Source: a virus
Length of the DNA: 35,349 bases
IMG/VR virus record: IMGVR_UViG_3300042505_000337
Span: 1-35,349 of that record
Direction: 5' to 3' (one strand)
Each line of letters opens with the position of its first letter. Positions within the stretch are counted from its first letter, which is position 1. Both the position numbers and the translations under genes were made by a program. Below, piece by piece: positions 11,951 through 21,043 of the stretch. The notes beneath the pieces were generated by a model. That model saw only the letters and a list, made by a program, of their open reading frames with translations, was not told the origin of the DNA and ran no database searches.

Positions 11951-14505
11951 TTTTGACCTTTCAATTTGGCAATTTCAATTTTTAATTCTTCAATTTCTTT
12001 TCGTAACAAGTTTACGCCCTCAACAAGCAATGGTGTAATTTTGTCATAATTAATGGTTAAATAATCGTAATCTTGCTGTGTGCCATCTTCATTAATTCTA
12101 TTCAAGGATTTATTTATTGCAACCGCGTCAGGCAATATGGCTTGAACTTCCTGTGCAATTAAACCAATTTCTTCTTTGCCAACCTCAATATCCAATTCTA
12201 ATTCTTTAACTTTGCTATTCCAGTTAAATCTATAAGTTGTAAGTTTGCTAAGAATATCCAATGATTCATTGCGAATTGGAATTAAGTTTTCTTTCAACCT
12301 GCGGTCTGACCAATATGCTTGAACTAAGCCAGGACTATAAAAGTTTGTTCCCTCAACATAATAACGCCAACCACCACCTGTATTTCTATGCACTCCAACA
12401 GCACCGTCATTCATCATTAAGGTTTGCTGTCCATCAAATTCAAGCCCTTTCCATCCATTGCGCGAACCATCTATGCGCCATGACCCGTATGAACCACTAT
12501 TAGGGTAAAAATGCGCCCCATTTATAGGGGAATAAAGCCCTGAATAGTTTGGCATTTCAATCCATTCGCGGCTGTAATTTCGCACCGATGAATCTATGCG
12601 ACCTGCTGTTGTTGCGTTAGTAGCCGTTGCCGCGTTGCCTGAACATGATGCTGATGAACCTGCTGTGTCCGCATATCCAGCCGCAGTTTTAGTCCATGCC
12701 CCCCAAGATGTTGCTTCTTTATATCTAATCCATTGATAAGGATTTGTTGTGTTTCGCAATACGGCAGTTTGCATTGCATATTGCGAATAAGGATAATCAT
12801 TTCCAAGACCAACAGAATTAGTATAAAACTGACCACTTTGCGGAACATCCCCAGCCGCAGAATTTTGCATAAACCAAACACCAAAATCAGGTATAGCACC
12901 AAAAGATTGATAAGTTGAATGATTTTGCCCACTATTGTTCCACATTTGAACTTTAGTAAGACTATTTAATTGACTTGCGTTTGTAGCCGTTGCCGCGTTA
13001 CCACTACAAGCCGCAGATGTTCCTGAACTTGTAATAAACCCAGCACCATTGGTTAGTTGGTTTGTATTAGTTACATTAGTTGCGCCTGCCGCTATGCCAT
13101 CAAGTTTGCTTGCATAAGTGCTAGTCATATACCCATTGACCGATGCAGTTGCCGCCGCCATGCTTATTGCAGGTGTTGAACCACCACTTGAAACAACGGG
13201 TGCTGTTCCTGTTACGCTAGTAACACCACCACCTGAACCATTTGCCGCCGCCGTAATGCGCCCTTGTGCATCAACGGTAATGTTTGTGTTGGTATATGAA
13301 CCTGCGGTAACTGCTGTATTGGCAAGCGATATTGTGCCTGTTGTTGTTATTGTGCCACCTGTTAAGCCTGTTCCTGTGGCAACACTTGTAACTGTGCCTG
13401 TTGTGTTTGATTTATTGTTAAAGGTGTTCCAATCGGTGCTTGTTAAATAACCTGATACCGATGTTGTTGCGGCAGGCATTGAAATAACAGGGTTTTGACC
13501 ACCGCTTGATGCAACAGGGCTTGTGGCTGTAACGCCTAAAACACCGCTATTGGTAATGCTTGAACCAGCGTTTGTTTGTGTTACGGTAATGCCTGTTGAT
13601 GCTGTAATGCGTTGCGTTACAGTTACACGAATTTGAATAACACCACCGCCAACGCTTCCGCCATTAACAACGGCGGCAACGGTAACAATTAAACCGCTTG
13701 TTGGAAAAGTTGTTGTAAAGCCACCCGTTACGGCTGAATTGTAATAAAGAATATCGCCGTCAGCAAAAGCCGATGTGTTTACATTTCGCAATTCACCAAA
13801 TGTTTGAACATAACCAAAGCCATTGTTTGCAATAGATTCAGCCGCTACGCCAACAATGTATTGTCCATTTGTTACGCCTGTTGCAGGTGCGCCAGTTATA
13901 ATGCCACTTGCGCCAACAGAACCCGTAAACATAATCACTTGCCCTTTAGTGATTGCGGCTGTGGCTTTAATGTATATGTAAGTATCTTCACCAATATGCT
14001 GAATGATATTACCGCCCGACATACCATAGGCAAGCGAATTAAAGGTGTTATCCCAACCTAATTGTCCTGCCGTTAAAGGCGTTGCATAGGCAGTATTAAA
14101 ACCAATAGTGTCAGGGTCGGTTATTGAATTAACCCCTGAAACATTACCGCTATCATCAATAACAACAACAGAATTTTGAATTATTTTGCCTGTTGTTCCA
14201 TCATATCGTGCAATAGCATTGTCGGTAGAACTTGCGCCACCAACAACATCGCCCGAACCGCTACCTGTTGCATTAACCCATGCTGTGCCGTTATAAGACA
14301 GGCTTTGACCGTTTGTTGGTGAAGTTATAGTTACATCGCCAAGGGCTGACAATAAGCCAGCCCCGACTTGAACAACGGATGTGCCATTGTTTATGTAAAC
14401 CTTTCGGTCTGCCATGTTTACACCTAATTCACCCGAAACTAATTCGGATGTGTTAGGCACTTTGCTTGCGGTGTTACTGCGTTTTGGTTTTATCGTGTTA
14501 GCCAT
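11947..14505 (-). CDS. Tail fibre with C-terminal S74 autocleaving chaperone
   Basis: 852 aa. The N-terminus (IKPKRSNTASKVPNTSELVSGELGVNMADRKVYINNG) is the common phage fibre attachment module. The middle is low-complexity Ser/Thr/Gly repeats (GTVTSVATGTGLTGG, SVTGTAPVVSSGGSTPAISM), consistent with a triple beta-helix. The end is an intramolecular chaperone domain: catalytic S733 in WSDRRLKENLIPI, then EEIGLIAQEVQAILPDAV and a coiled coil. The chaperone is expected to trimerise the fibre and cleave itself off near residue 733. Likely the receptor-binding protein. Confidence 0.9.
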   Translation of the reverse strand: MANTIKPKRSNTASKVPNTSELVSGELGVNMADRKVYINNGTSVVQVGAGLLSALGDVTITSPTNGQSLSYNGTAWVNATGSGSGDVVGGASSTDNAIARYDGTTGKIIQNSVVVIDDSGNVSGVNSITDPDTIGFNTAYATPLTAGQLGWDNTFNSLAYGMSGGNIIQHIGEDTYIYIKATAAITKGQVIMFTGSVGASGIITGAPATGVTNGQYIVGVAAESIANNGFGYVQTFGELRNVNTSAFADGDILYYNSAVTGGFTTTFPTSGLIVTVAAVVNGGSVGGGVIQIRVTVTQRITASTGITVTQTNAGSSITNSGVLGVTATSPVASSGGQNPVISMPAATTSVSGYLTSTDWNTFNNKSNTTGTVTSVATGTGLTGGTITTTGTISLANTAVTAGSYTNTNITVDAQGRITAAANGSGGGVTSVTGTAPVVSSGGSTPAISMAAATASVNGYMTSTYASKLDGIAAGATNVTNTNQLTNGAGFITSSGTSAACSGNAATATNASQLNSLTKVQMWNNSGQNHSTYQSFGAIPDFGVWFMQNSAAGDVPQSGQFYTNSVGLGNDYPYSQYAMQTAVLRNTTNPYQWIRYKEATSWGAWTKTAAGYADTAGSSASCSGNAATATNATTAGRIDSSVRNYSREWIEMPNYSGLYSPINGAHFYPNSGSYGSWRIDGSRNGWKGLEFDGQQTLMMNDGAVGVHRNTGGGWRYYVEGTNFYSPGLVQAYWSDRRLKENLIPIRNESLDILSKLTTYRFNWNSKVKELELDIEVGKEEIGLIAQEVQAILPDAVAINKSLNRINEDGTQQDYDYLTINYDKITPLLVEGVNLLRKEIEELKIEIAKLKGQK

Positions 14506-14544
14506 TTGGCATCCCTTTATTTGCTATATAGCAGGGTTAAAAAA

Positions 14545-15744
14545 TTAGAATGTGCCACCGTCAATAGTAATGCCATCAAAGGTAGTTAAGTTAATAATTG
14601 AACCCCCTGTAATTGCAACATTGCTTGCCGCTTGAGTGGACATAGTGCCAAGACCACTAACTTGCGTGTTAGCAATTGCAATCGCTTGTGCTGATAACGC
14701 AGTTAATTGACCTTGTGCATTTACGGTTGCAGACAATGTGTTGCTTGCAGAACCAAATGCGCCTGCGGTAACGGATGTGTTAGTAATGCTAAATTCACCA
14801 CCTGTTAGCGTTAAGCCTGTGCCTGCGGTGTATGTGCCTGCGCCACTAAATTGAACAAACGGAATTGGGGTTGTGCCTAATGTTCCGCCAGCATTTGCAG
14901 TTGTAACCCAACCTGTGTCCGCTTGTGTTGTTCCATCTTCAATAAATGTAAAAGCATTTGGCACTTCAGCCCAAGCATCCATATCTAATGAACGCGACCA
15001 TGTGCTTGCTGAAACAATATAAATACCATTGTTTTGTGGCAATGTTTGATTTTTAACCAACACCCTGTCGCCTACAATAACAGCCACGCCATCAATAGTT
15101 TGAGTGCCTGACAAGGTAATGTTTGCAGTTGTAGCCGCAACGCATGATGCTTTAGGGTCTAAACCTTGTGCCACGCTATCAACATATTGTTTAGTAGCCG
15201 CGTCTTGTGCTGATACGGGGTCGGCAAGACCTGTAATTTTAAAGCCGCCAAAACCATAATCAGCCGTTGGTGCTGTTAAATCATTGATGTTTGCTGAAGT
15301 TGCCGCAGTAACAAGACCTTTAGCATTAACAGTTGTTTTTAAGAATGTGCCAACATTGCTGTTTACAGTTGCAAGCGTTAATGCTTGTGAATAGTTAGCC
15401 GTGCCATCAAATGTTCCTGAAGCAGTTGCATCGCCTGTTAAAGCGATTGTGCGTGCTGTTTGCAAGGCTGTTGCTGTGCCTGCATTACCACTAACTGAAC
15501 CTGTAATGGTGTTGCTGAATGTTTTAGTGCCGCCAACGGTTTGTGTCGTTGATGTATCAACAAATGCGCCGTTACCTGCAATAGCGATAACTGATGTTGC
15601 TGAACCGCCTGAACCACCTGTGCCTGTTCCATAATAAAGTATATTACTTGCTTCGTTAAATGCTAACTCCGCGTTTTCCAATGATGTTGGTGCGCCTGCG
15701 CCACCACTACTTGCCCTGCGTTTAATTCGTATTGTATTTGACAT
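14545..15744 (-). CDS. Second tail-fibre-type protein
   Basis: 399 aa. It starts IRIKRRASSGGAGAPTSLENAELAFNEASNILYYGTGTGG, an attachment module of the same type as in the large fibre, followed by repeats (VGGTKTFSNTITGSVSGNAGTATALQTARTIALTGDATASGTFDGT). A central KQYVDSVAQGLDPKASCVAATTANITLSG block matches phage fibre sequences I recall. It has no S74 domain, so it is probably a separate short fibre or a shaft segment. Confidence 0.75.
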   Translation of the reverse strand: MSNTIRIKRRASSGGAGAPTSLENAELAFNEASNILYYGTGTGGSGGSATSVIAIAGNGAFVDTSTTQTVGGTKTFSNTITGSVSGNAGTATALQTARTIALTGDATASGTFDGTANYSQALTLATVNSNVGTFLKTTVNAKGLVTAATSANINDLTAPTADYGFGGFKITGLADPVSAQDAATKQYVDSVAQGLDPKASCVAATTANITLSGTQTIDGVAVIVGDRVLVKNQTLPQNNGIYIVSASTWSRSLDMDAWAEVPNAFTFIEDGTTQADTGWVTTANAGGTLGTTPIPFVQFSGAGTYTAGTGLTLTGGEFSITNTSVTAGAFGSASNTLSATVNAQGQLTALSAQAIAIANTQVSGLGTMSTQAASNVAITGGSIINLTTFDGITIDGGTF

Positions 15745-15757
15745 GATAATTCCTTAA

Positions 15758-16051
15758 TTAAAAATTGCCGCCATCGCTTATTTCAGTTTGATTTACATTA
15801 TTCCATTGGTTAGTGCCAAACATAACAACATCGCGATATTGAACATTTGACATAACTACTGGATAACCGCCGATAAAATCCCCACCATCCCTGCCTGCTA
15901 CACCGCGATTGATTTGAATAACTTGCGTTGGTGTTGGAATAACTTCAAGATTGATATTATTTCCACCTTGAACATTTAGGCTTAAATTGTTAGCGTCTTG
16001 AACCGTAACGCTTGTGTTACTAGGAACAGTTTGCACATTCAATGTTGCCAT
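15758..16051 (-). CDS. Small fibre-region protein
   Basis: 97 aa, Asn/Gln/Val-rich beta-type sequence (SVTVQDANNLSLNVQGGNNINLEVIPTP) with a GVAGRDGGDF turn reminiscent of collagen-like or fibre hinge sequence. It has a GGGGGG-rich ribosome site and lies between two structural genes. Likely a minor fibre or hinge component; not recognised. Confidence 0.6.
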   Translation of the reverse strand: MATLNVQTVPSNTSVTVQDANNLSLNVQGGNNINLEVIPTPTQVIQINRGVAGRDGGDFIGGYPVVMSNVQYRDVVMFGTNQWNNVNQTEISDGGNF

Positions 16052-16059
16052 AAGCCCCC

Positions 16060-16554
16060 CTAAACTTTAACGATTGCGTCTGAACGCACAAGGAAAAGTA
16101 AAAAGATAATGTTATCTTCGGCAGGTGTCGCACCGCCACCCCTTGCAGGGAAACTTATTTTAATGCGCCCTGAAAAGCCTGCGCCGTTTATGCTATCTAT
16201 GGCAAGGCTTGGGTCGCTTGCAACAGCAATCCATGATGTATCATCAATCAATAAAGTAAATGAACCCGTTGCATCAACGCGGTTGGTTATGCTTAATGGT
16301 ATGGCTGTTGGTGTTGGGGTATAGTCGCCAATGTCAAATGAAAGCCCATAACGGGAATCTTGCACATTAGATAGCGTTCTGCGGATAATTTGTGCATCAA
16401 TGGTTGCGCCTGTTAAATTTACAGGGGTTGTTCCATCTTCGGATGTTAGCGACAAATTCCAATAGGTTTTTTGCTGATAGACTAATTCGCCTGTGATACA
16501 TGGGTTGTCAAACCCACTAACTTGGGTAATGCTGTTTTTGTTAAATACTGCCAT
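16060..16554 (-). CDS. Minor tail / fibre-base protein
   Basis: 164 aa, all-beta in appearance (LVYQQKTYWNLSLTSEDGTTPVNLTGATIDAQIIRR), like small Ig-fold or baseplate upper-protein domains in phage tails. It is the first gene of a sub-block with its own promoter and a 61-nt hairpin leader; the GGGGAAA ribosome site partly lies in the hairpin's closing stem. Function is inferred from position. Confidence 0.65.
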   Translation of the reverse strand: MAVFNKNSITQVSGFDNPCITGELVYQQKTYWNLSLTSEDGTTPVNLTGATIDAQIIRRTLSNVQDSRYGLSFDIGDYTPTPTAIPLSITNRVDATGSFTLLIDDTSWIAVASDPSLAIDSINGAGFSGRIKISFPARGGGATPAEDNIIFLLFLVRSDAIVKV

Positions 16555-16562
16555 GTTTTTCC

Positions 16563-16623
16563 CCTACAAGGTAATGACGCGCCGATGCCCTCACCGAAAC
16601 GCGGTCTTATATTATCTTGTAGG
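16563..16623 (-). ncRNA. Long hairpin leader before the fibre block
   Basis: Arms of 13 bp at 16563-16575 and 16611-16623 match at 12 positions (CCTACAAG-x-TAAT). The stem continues as GACGCG against CGCGGTC with one bulged base, and the minus-strand tip folds as CGGTG-AGGG-CATCG. The hairpin begins at the predicted transcript start and ends in the ribosome site of the gene at 16554, so it could hold down translation. No T-run follows, so it is not a simple terminator. Confidence 0.6.
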
Positions 16624-16630
16624 TTAAAGC

Positions 16631-16659
16631 ATTGTATAACTAATTAAACTGTTTGCCAA
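16631..16659 (-). promoter_or_regulatory. Internal promoter for the tail-fibre block
   Basis: Minus strand TTGGCA (16659-16654), 17-bp spacer, TACAAT (16636-16631). This is the closest match to a sigma-70 consensus seen in the window. It lies across the end of the gene at 16644-17075, so fibre genes can be transcribed apart from the main late transcript. Confidence 0.65.
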
Positions 16660-17075
16660 ACTTCCTGTGGCATTTCATTAAATACAGGTAATGTTCCAGC
16701 AACAGGCGTTACTGCTATTGCGCGAATTTGACTGCGCCATGCAATAAATTCAGTCTGATTAGCAAGATATGGATTTGACATTTGTGAATTGCCTACATCG
16801 GCAATAGTTGTCCAATCGGTTTGTTGCAATAAATTAACTGCCGTTGCTTTGTTATAATCTGCTGTCGGAACATAAGGAACATATTCTGCAATTGTTCCAT
16901 AATTACCTGCAACACATTCGTCAAAAATTTGTTTTGAACTAGAATTACTTGTGTCTAAAGGATTGGCAGTAAAAGGAACTATTCCTAAATTGTCGGTTGT
17001 AAAATCAACCATACAATTTATTAAACTATGTTCTGCATTAACCCAAATAGGATTTGTTACGCTTGTATATTCCAT
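16644..17075 (-). CDS. Tail-fibre assembly-like protein
   Basis: 143 aa from the ATG at 17075, which shares bases with the upstream stop (TAATG) and has an AAGGA ribosome site. The C-terminus NQTEFIAWRSQIRAIAVTPVAGTLPVFNEMPQEVW resembles the end of XkdW/DUF4376-type tail-fibre assembly proteins. The N-terminal half (VNAEHSLINCMVDFTTDNLGIVPFTANP) resembles the short tail-protein front end of the same group. Likely an assembly chaperone or minor tip protein. Confidence 0.68.
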   Translation of the reverse strand: MEYTSVTNPIWVNAEHSLINCMVDFTTDNLGIVPFTANPLDTSNSSSKQIFDECVAGNYGTIAEYVPYVPTADYNKATAVNLLQQTDWTTIADVGNSQMSNPYLANQTEFIAWRSQIRAIAVTPVAGTLPVFNEMPQEVWQTV

Positions 17076-17392
17076 TATGCAATCCTTAAAAATATAGTTG
17101 TAGCGCGAACAGCCGAACTGGAAGCCGTCCGCCCCATGCAACGCCATGTTCCTGTGCCAGTCTGACCAAAATTTTCCCCCGAACAATTACTTACAAGCAT
17201 TGTGTTTCCTGCAACAGTAGCACCATTGGCTAAAGCATCCCCTGTAAGACCTATGGTGTAACTGCCTACAGCCAAACCTGCTAATCCTGCTGTTGCTGTT
17301 CCTACTTGTGCTGTTGTTGGTGCGCCACCTGCTGTTGTTTGAATTGAATTATCAGGGAATTTAACCCCAGTTGATACTAATGATGTTGGCAT
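17075..17392 (-). CDS. Small tail-tip/fibre protein
   Basis: 105 aa. It opens TSLVSTGVKFPDNSIQTTAGGA, a sequence style I recall from fibre-associated proteins of aquatic phages, then Ala/Gly/Thr-rich repeats. C-terminal TGTGTWRCMGRTASSSAVRATTIFLRIA is a probable beta-sheet end. It is coupled to the downstream gene by TAATG. Confidence 0.65.
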   Translation of the reverse strand: MPTSLVSTGVKFPDNSIQTTAGGAPTTAQVGTATAGLAGLAVGSYTIGLTGDALANGATVAGNTMLVSNCSGENFGQTGTGTWRCMGRTASSSAVRATTIFLRIA

Positions 17393-17402
17393 TTTTTACT
17401 CC

Positions 17403-17666
17403 TTAAATTGTTCCGTTTGATACAATATCGCCTAATACTGTTAATGTTCCTGCTGAAGTTAATTTTCCAACATTTGTGCCATTATAATTAAAAAACAATG
17501 TTGTTCCACTAGGAGTTATGTTCCATCCACCAGCATTTGCAATAGCCCCTGCCGCGTTTGCTGTTGTCGCCGATGGAACTGTTCCGCTTATGCCTGTTGC
17601 GCCATTTAACTGACCGCTTGTGTTTACATAATTTGCTAACTGACTTAAATTAAATGCTTGTGTCAT
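17403..17666 (-). CDS. Small tail-tip/fibre protein
   Basis: 87 aa. It opens MTQAFNLSQLANYVNTSGQLN, a head typical of short fibre-type proteins, and ends WNITPSGTTLFFNYNGTNVGKLTSAGTLTVLGDIVSNG, a beta-rich trimerisation-like motif. Follows the tail-tip gene by 8 bp. Confidence 0.65.
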   Translation of the reverse strand: MTQAFNLSQLANYVNTSGQLNGATGISGTVPSATTANAAGAIANAGGWNITPSGTTLFFNYNGTNVGKLTSAGTLTVLGDIVSNGTI

Positions 17667-17674
17667 TTTATCCC

Positions 17675-20600
17675 CTATGCCGCACCAACAGATGCAAATG
17701 TTTGTTGTTGCATGATACTAGCACCGTTTGTATTTGTTGCTAATACATAACTATTAGTGCCTGTCGTGTAATCCGTTCCTTGTTTCATTAAAGCCCCGTT
17801 AATATATAACACAAATGATAACGAATTAAAATTGAATGAATATGTTACCACCCCACTAGACGCATAAGCAACTACATTTGACATCGTGCCAGTTGGTGTT
17901 GTTAAGTTATTTGCGCTAAATTGTATCATAGTCATTTTGCCAGTTGCGACAGACGGCAAGTTTACTATTGAATTGCTTGAAATATCATAATCTTGTTCAT
18001 TGATAACTGTTCCATTTAAAAACAACAATTCATACGCGCTATGAACCGCCCATTCTGTTGGCGTGTAACTGCCTGCGTTTGTTAAATCAAATGCCCAACG
18101 GCTAAATACGCGATAAGAACTTCCTGTTGTTCTATATTGATAAATAACCGCACCTGCCGTAACAGTTACGCTTGTTGAAAATGTAATGGTGCGCGTTGTG
18201 TAATTAACGCCTGTTACTGTGTATTGCGTTGGCGTTCCTGTGTTAGCAAAAGTAATCTTGTCGCCCACATCAATTAGTTGCCAAGGCATTGTTGCGCTAT
18301 CCCAAACAACCGTATTGGTTGATGATGATGCAACCGTTAAATTTATTGTGGTGTAAGTATTTCCAGCCGCCACCGCACGCATAGTTATACAAGTAATAAT
18401 GTCGCCTGTCGTTGCGCCAACGCTTAGTGTAAAGTTTGTGCTTGTTTCGCTATATTCGCTTGTATCAAGTAACAATCCATTTTTAAAAATTAAATCTTGC
18501 CCTGTTATATAACCAGCCTGTCTTGTTGTTGGTGTAAATACAGTTTGACCGCTAGTTGCTGTAAATGCTTGCTGATTAAAGTAAAAATTATCAGGCGGTG
18601 AAAATCCAACAATCCGCCCATAAATATCAACCGTAATGGTTGCGGCAGAACTTGTAAATGTTGAACCACCGTCAGGGAATGTTAAAAACTCCGCCAATGA
18701 TGCAACAAGTTGTCCGTCAGGCGTGTTTGTAACGGCAATTTGACCTGCACTTGCAGATGGCATACCTGTGATAATGGCTTGCCCTGTTGCCCTATCTAAA
18801 TCAATAATGTTTGTTCCGTCAGGCAATGCCGACCAAATTCTAAAATCAAATTTACTTGTTGTTGTTGGCACAAATGCGCCACCACTACCAGCCACATCCG
18901 TTCCGCCTGCATAAATAGCAAAATCTGAATCAAAGCCAAACTTGCGGTTTTGATAATTGATGTAGGCTAAATAAATGTTAGTGCCAAAAGCAGGGTCGGC
19001 TAAATACCATTTATAGTCGCTTGCTGTGCTTGACGGTGTGCTTGATGCTTGATTATATAAACCAAAATAAGTTTTATTGCGTGGGTCTAAACTAAAGCCT
19101 GTGCCTGTAATGCTTGTTGCATAAGCAACAGATAAATACTGTTCGTTATATTGAAATGTTGTTGGTCGCCATTGCAATACGCCTGAAGCCAAAGAAAAAT
19201 CGCTTGAAGCGATACTGTTTACCATGCGACTAAAAAAATACCAATTGCCAGCAGGAATGTTAAATAATTGAACAGCAGGCATCAATTCGCCTTGACCATA
19301 AGGATTGCCATTAGCATTAACTTCAGTTATTCCTGCAAATATGCGCTGTTCGGATGTTGGGTATTGATAAACAGAATACCAAACTTCAGCATATTGCGTA
19401 ATTCCTGCGGTTGAACTTGTAATCATTACACTAAATGCAGGATTAGCGGCACTTGGCAAAATGTTTGTTATATATGGCGGCGGAACTATGCCAAAAGTAA
19501 TTGGTGAACCAATTCCTGTGTTTGGTGCTGGCGTAAATTGCGTTACATTTTTATCGTCATAAACTGCGCCGTTAAATTCCATTAAACTTAATGTGGCTGT
19601 AACTTGACCGCTATCATTAAATTTTTGCGTTACTTTTCCAATTCGGAATTGTTTTGCAACCCAACCATAGTTAGCATTAGTAACCGTTACAATGTCGCCT
19701 GCATCAAGTTGCAAGCCTGTGTAATCTATGTCCACTTGCATTTGCAAATCTTCACGCGCCGCTTCCAAAAAGCGATTTGCTGTATATTGCGCTTGAACAT
19801 TGTTGTTGCATAAAGGCAAACTAACAGATTGTTTGTTTACAGGTTCATTTGGAAATAACAATGCAGGGTTAATTACCGCCAAATCAAATGTTGCGCTGTT
19901 GAAACTATCTTGGGATGAACTGTCAGGAAATTTTACTTCAATGATATTAAATGAATTTGATAAATCAATAGGGCTAATTGAAATTGCTGAAACCATATTG
20001 CTATCGTTTATATTCATAGCAATAGAATTAGTTGGCGTTTGCACAATAACGCCCCATAACGATGTTATTTCAGAATAACGAACCAAACAATCACAACAAT
20101 CAGCCATTGATTGAATGTTAGCCATTATTTTTTGTGTTGTATCAACCGTTCCATTAAATTTAAAGCGTGATTGTGTTGATGAACCGCCGCTATAAGGTGT
20201 ATATGTAATTGACGCATTAGAATAAGTATTTAATGCTGTCATGCTTGCAGTATCAACATTTGCAATGTCTATTGCCGCGCCATACCTTGTGCTAGTCAAA
20301 TAATCTTTTATGCAATCGCCTGTTGAATTGCGCGGATTATTTACTTGAAAACGGGTTGCATTTAATGAAACAAGATTGCGTGATTGGCTGTATTTAATAT
20401 GCACAATAGCAAAAGCGCAGTTTGACATTAACTTACTACTATCCCAAGTGTAAACAAGACCACTTGAACTCATTACGCTTATTGCGTTTGAACTGCTATT
20501 AGTTGGCGTATAAGAACCATTGCTGTATAAATAAATATCCATATAGCCTGCAACATCTTGTGATAATCCTGTGCTTTCATCAAGCAAACTTGTTACGGAT

Positions 20601-21043
20601 GCGCCTGAACCAAACACGCATTTTTTACCACCCCAATAAACATCGCCAAAAGTAAACACATCGGGCGTGTTGCCGTTTTCGCTATTGGTAACTTCGCTTA
20701 ATGCCATAACCCAATAAATGTCTTGATTATCTTGCGAAATAGACATATCAACAATTATGCCGCCAACCCATGCAGAACCATAAACAACAGGTAATTTATT
20801 ATCGCCCGCAGGTGAAAGTTGTTGGCGATTGCCGAGATTTGGTTCAGCCTGTTGATTTTGATTTGGGCTATTTGGCGCAAAGATTTTGGAAATAATCATT
20901 GTTGCAACCATGTTGATTGCAAATGCGGTTATTGCGCCTGCCGTTGTTGCCAAAAATGCCGTGGATAAAATAAGTGAAGCCACCGCAAATGCAGGTGAAC
21001 AATAGGTAAACCAAACTATAAAAAGCAGTAAAAATTTAATCAT
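17675..21043 (-). CDS. Tail tip attachment protein (lambda J-like)
   Basis: 1122 aa from the ATG at 21043, which overlaps the acetyltransferase stop by ATGA; a TTG three codons upstream is less likely. Two hydrophobic N-terminal segments (IKFLLLFIVWFTYCSPAFA and FLATTAGAITAFAINMVATMII) precede LSPAGDNKLPVVYGSAWVGGIIVDMSI, a hallmark of J-type central tail-tip proteins. Later parts include phage-tail hub domains (DAGDIVTVTNANYGWVAKQFRIGKVTQKFND), then fibronectin-like and low-complexity C-terminal repeats. It closes the tail tube and contacts the receptor. The first hydrophobic segment looks like a Sec signal peptide, which is odd for a cytoplasmically assembled tail. Confidence 0.85.
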   Translation of the reverse strand: MIKFLLLFIVWFTYCSPAFAVASLILSTAFLATTAGAITAFAINMVATMIISKIFAPNSPNQNQQAEPNLGNRQQLSPAGDNKLPVVYGSAWVGGIIVDMSISQDNQDIYWVMALSEVTNSENGNTPDVFTFGDVYWGGKKCVFGSGASVTSLLDESTGLSQDVAGYMDIYLYSNGSYTPTNSSSNAISVMSSSGLVYTWDSSKLMSNCAFAIVHIKYSQSRNLVSLNATRFQVNNPRNSTGDCIKDYLTSTRYGAAIDIANVDTASMTALNTYSNASITYTPYSGGSSTQSRFKFNGTVDTTQKIMANIQSMADCCDCLVRYSEITSLWGVIVQTPTNSIAMNINDSNMVSAISISPIDLSNSFNIIEVKFPDSSSQDSFNSATFDLAVINPALLFPNEPVNKQSVSLPLCNNNVQAQYTANRFLEAAREDLQMQVDIDYTGLQLDAGDIVTVTNANYGWVAKQFRIGKVTQKFNDSGQVTATLSLMEFNGAVYDDKNVTQFTPAPNTGIGSPITFGIVPPPYITNILPSAANPAFSVMITSSTAGITQYAEVWYSVYQYPTSEQRIFAGITEVNANGNPYGQGELMPAVQLFNIPAGNWYFFSRMVNSIASSDFSLASGVLQWRPTTFQYNEQYLSVAYATSITGTGFSLDPRNKTYFGLYNQASSTPSSTASDYKWYLADPAFGTNIYLAYINYQNRKFGFDSDFAIYAGGTDVAGSGGAFVPTTTSKFDFRIWSALPDGTNIIDLDRATGQAIITGMPSASAGQIAVTNTPDGQLVASLAEFLTFPDGGSTFTSSAATITVDIYGRIVGFSPPDNFYFNQQAFTATSGQTVFTPTTRQAGYITGQDLIFKNGLLLDTSEYSETSTNFTLSVGATTGDIITCITMRAVAAGNTYTTINLTVASSSTNTVVWDSATMPWQLIDVGDKITFANTGTPTQYTVTGVNYTTRTITFSTSVTVTAGAVIYQYRTTGSSYRVFSRWAFDLTNAGSYTPTEWAVHSAYELLFLNGTVINEQDYDISSNSIVNLPSVATGKMTMIQFSANNLTTPTGTMSNVVAYASSGVVTYSFNFNSLSFVLYINGALMKQGTDYTTGTNSYVLATNTNGASIMQQQTFASVGAA

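Noticed and set aside
13118-13450. Plus-strand 110-codon valine/proline-rich frame in the fibre gene
   Set aside because: Complement of Thr/Gly/Ser repeats in the fibre; composition mirrors the sense repeat and nothing supports translation.
11947-15744. Possible diversity-generating retroelement in the fibre genes
   Set aside because: Fibre repeats were checked for a variable/template repeat pair, but no reverse transcriptase gene and no near-identical copy elsewhere in the window were seen.
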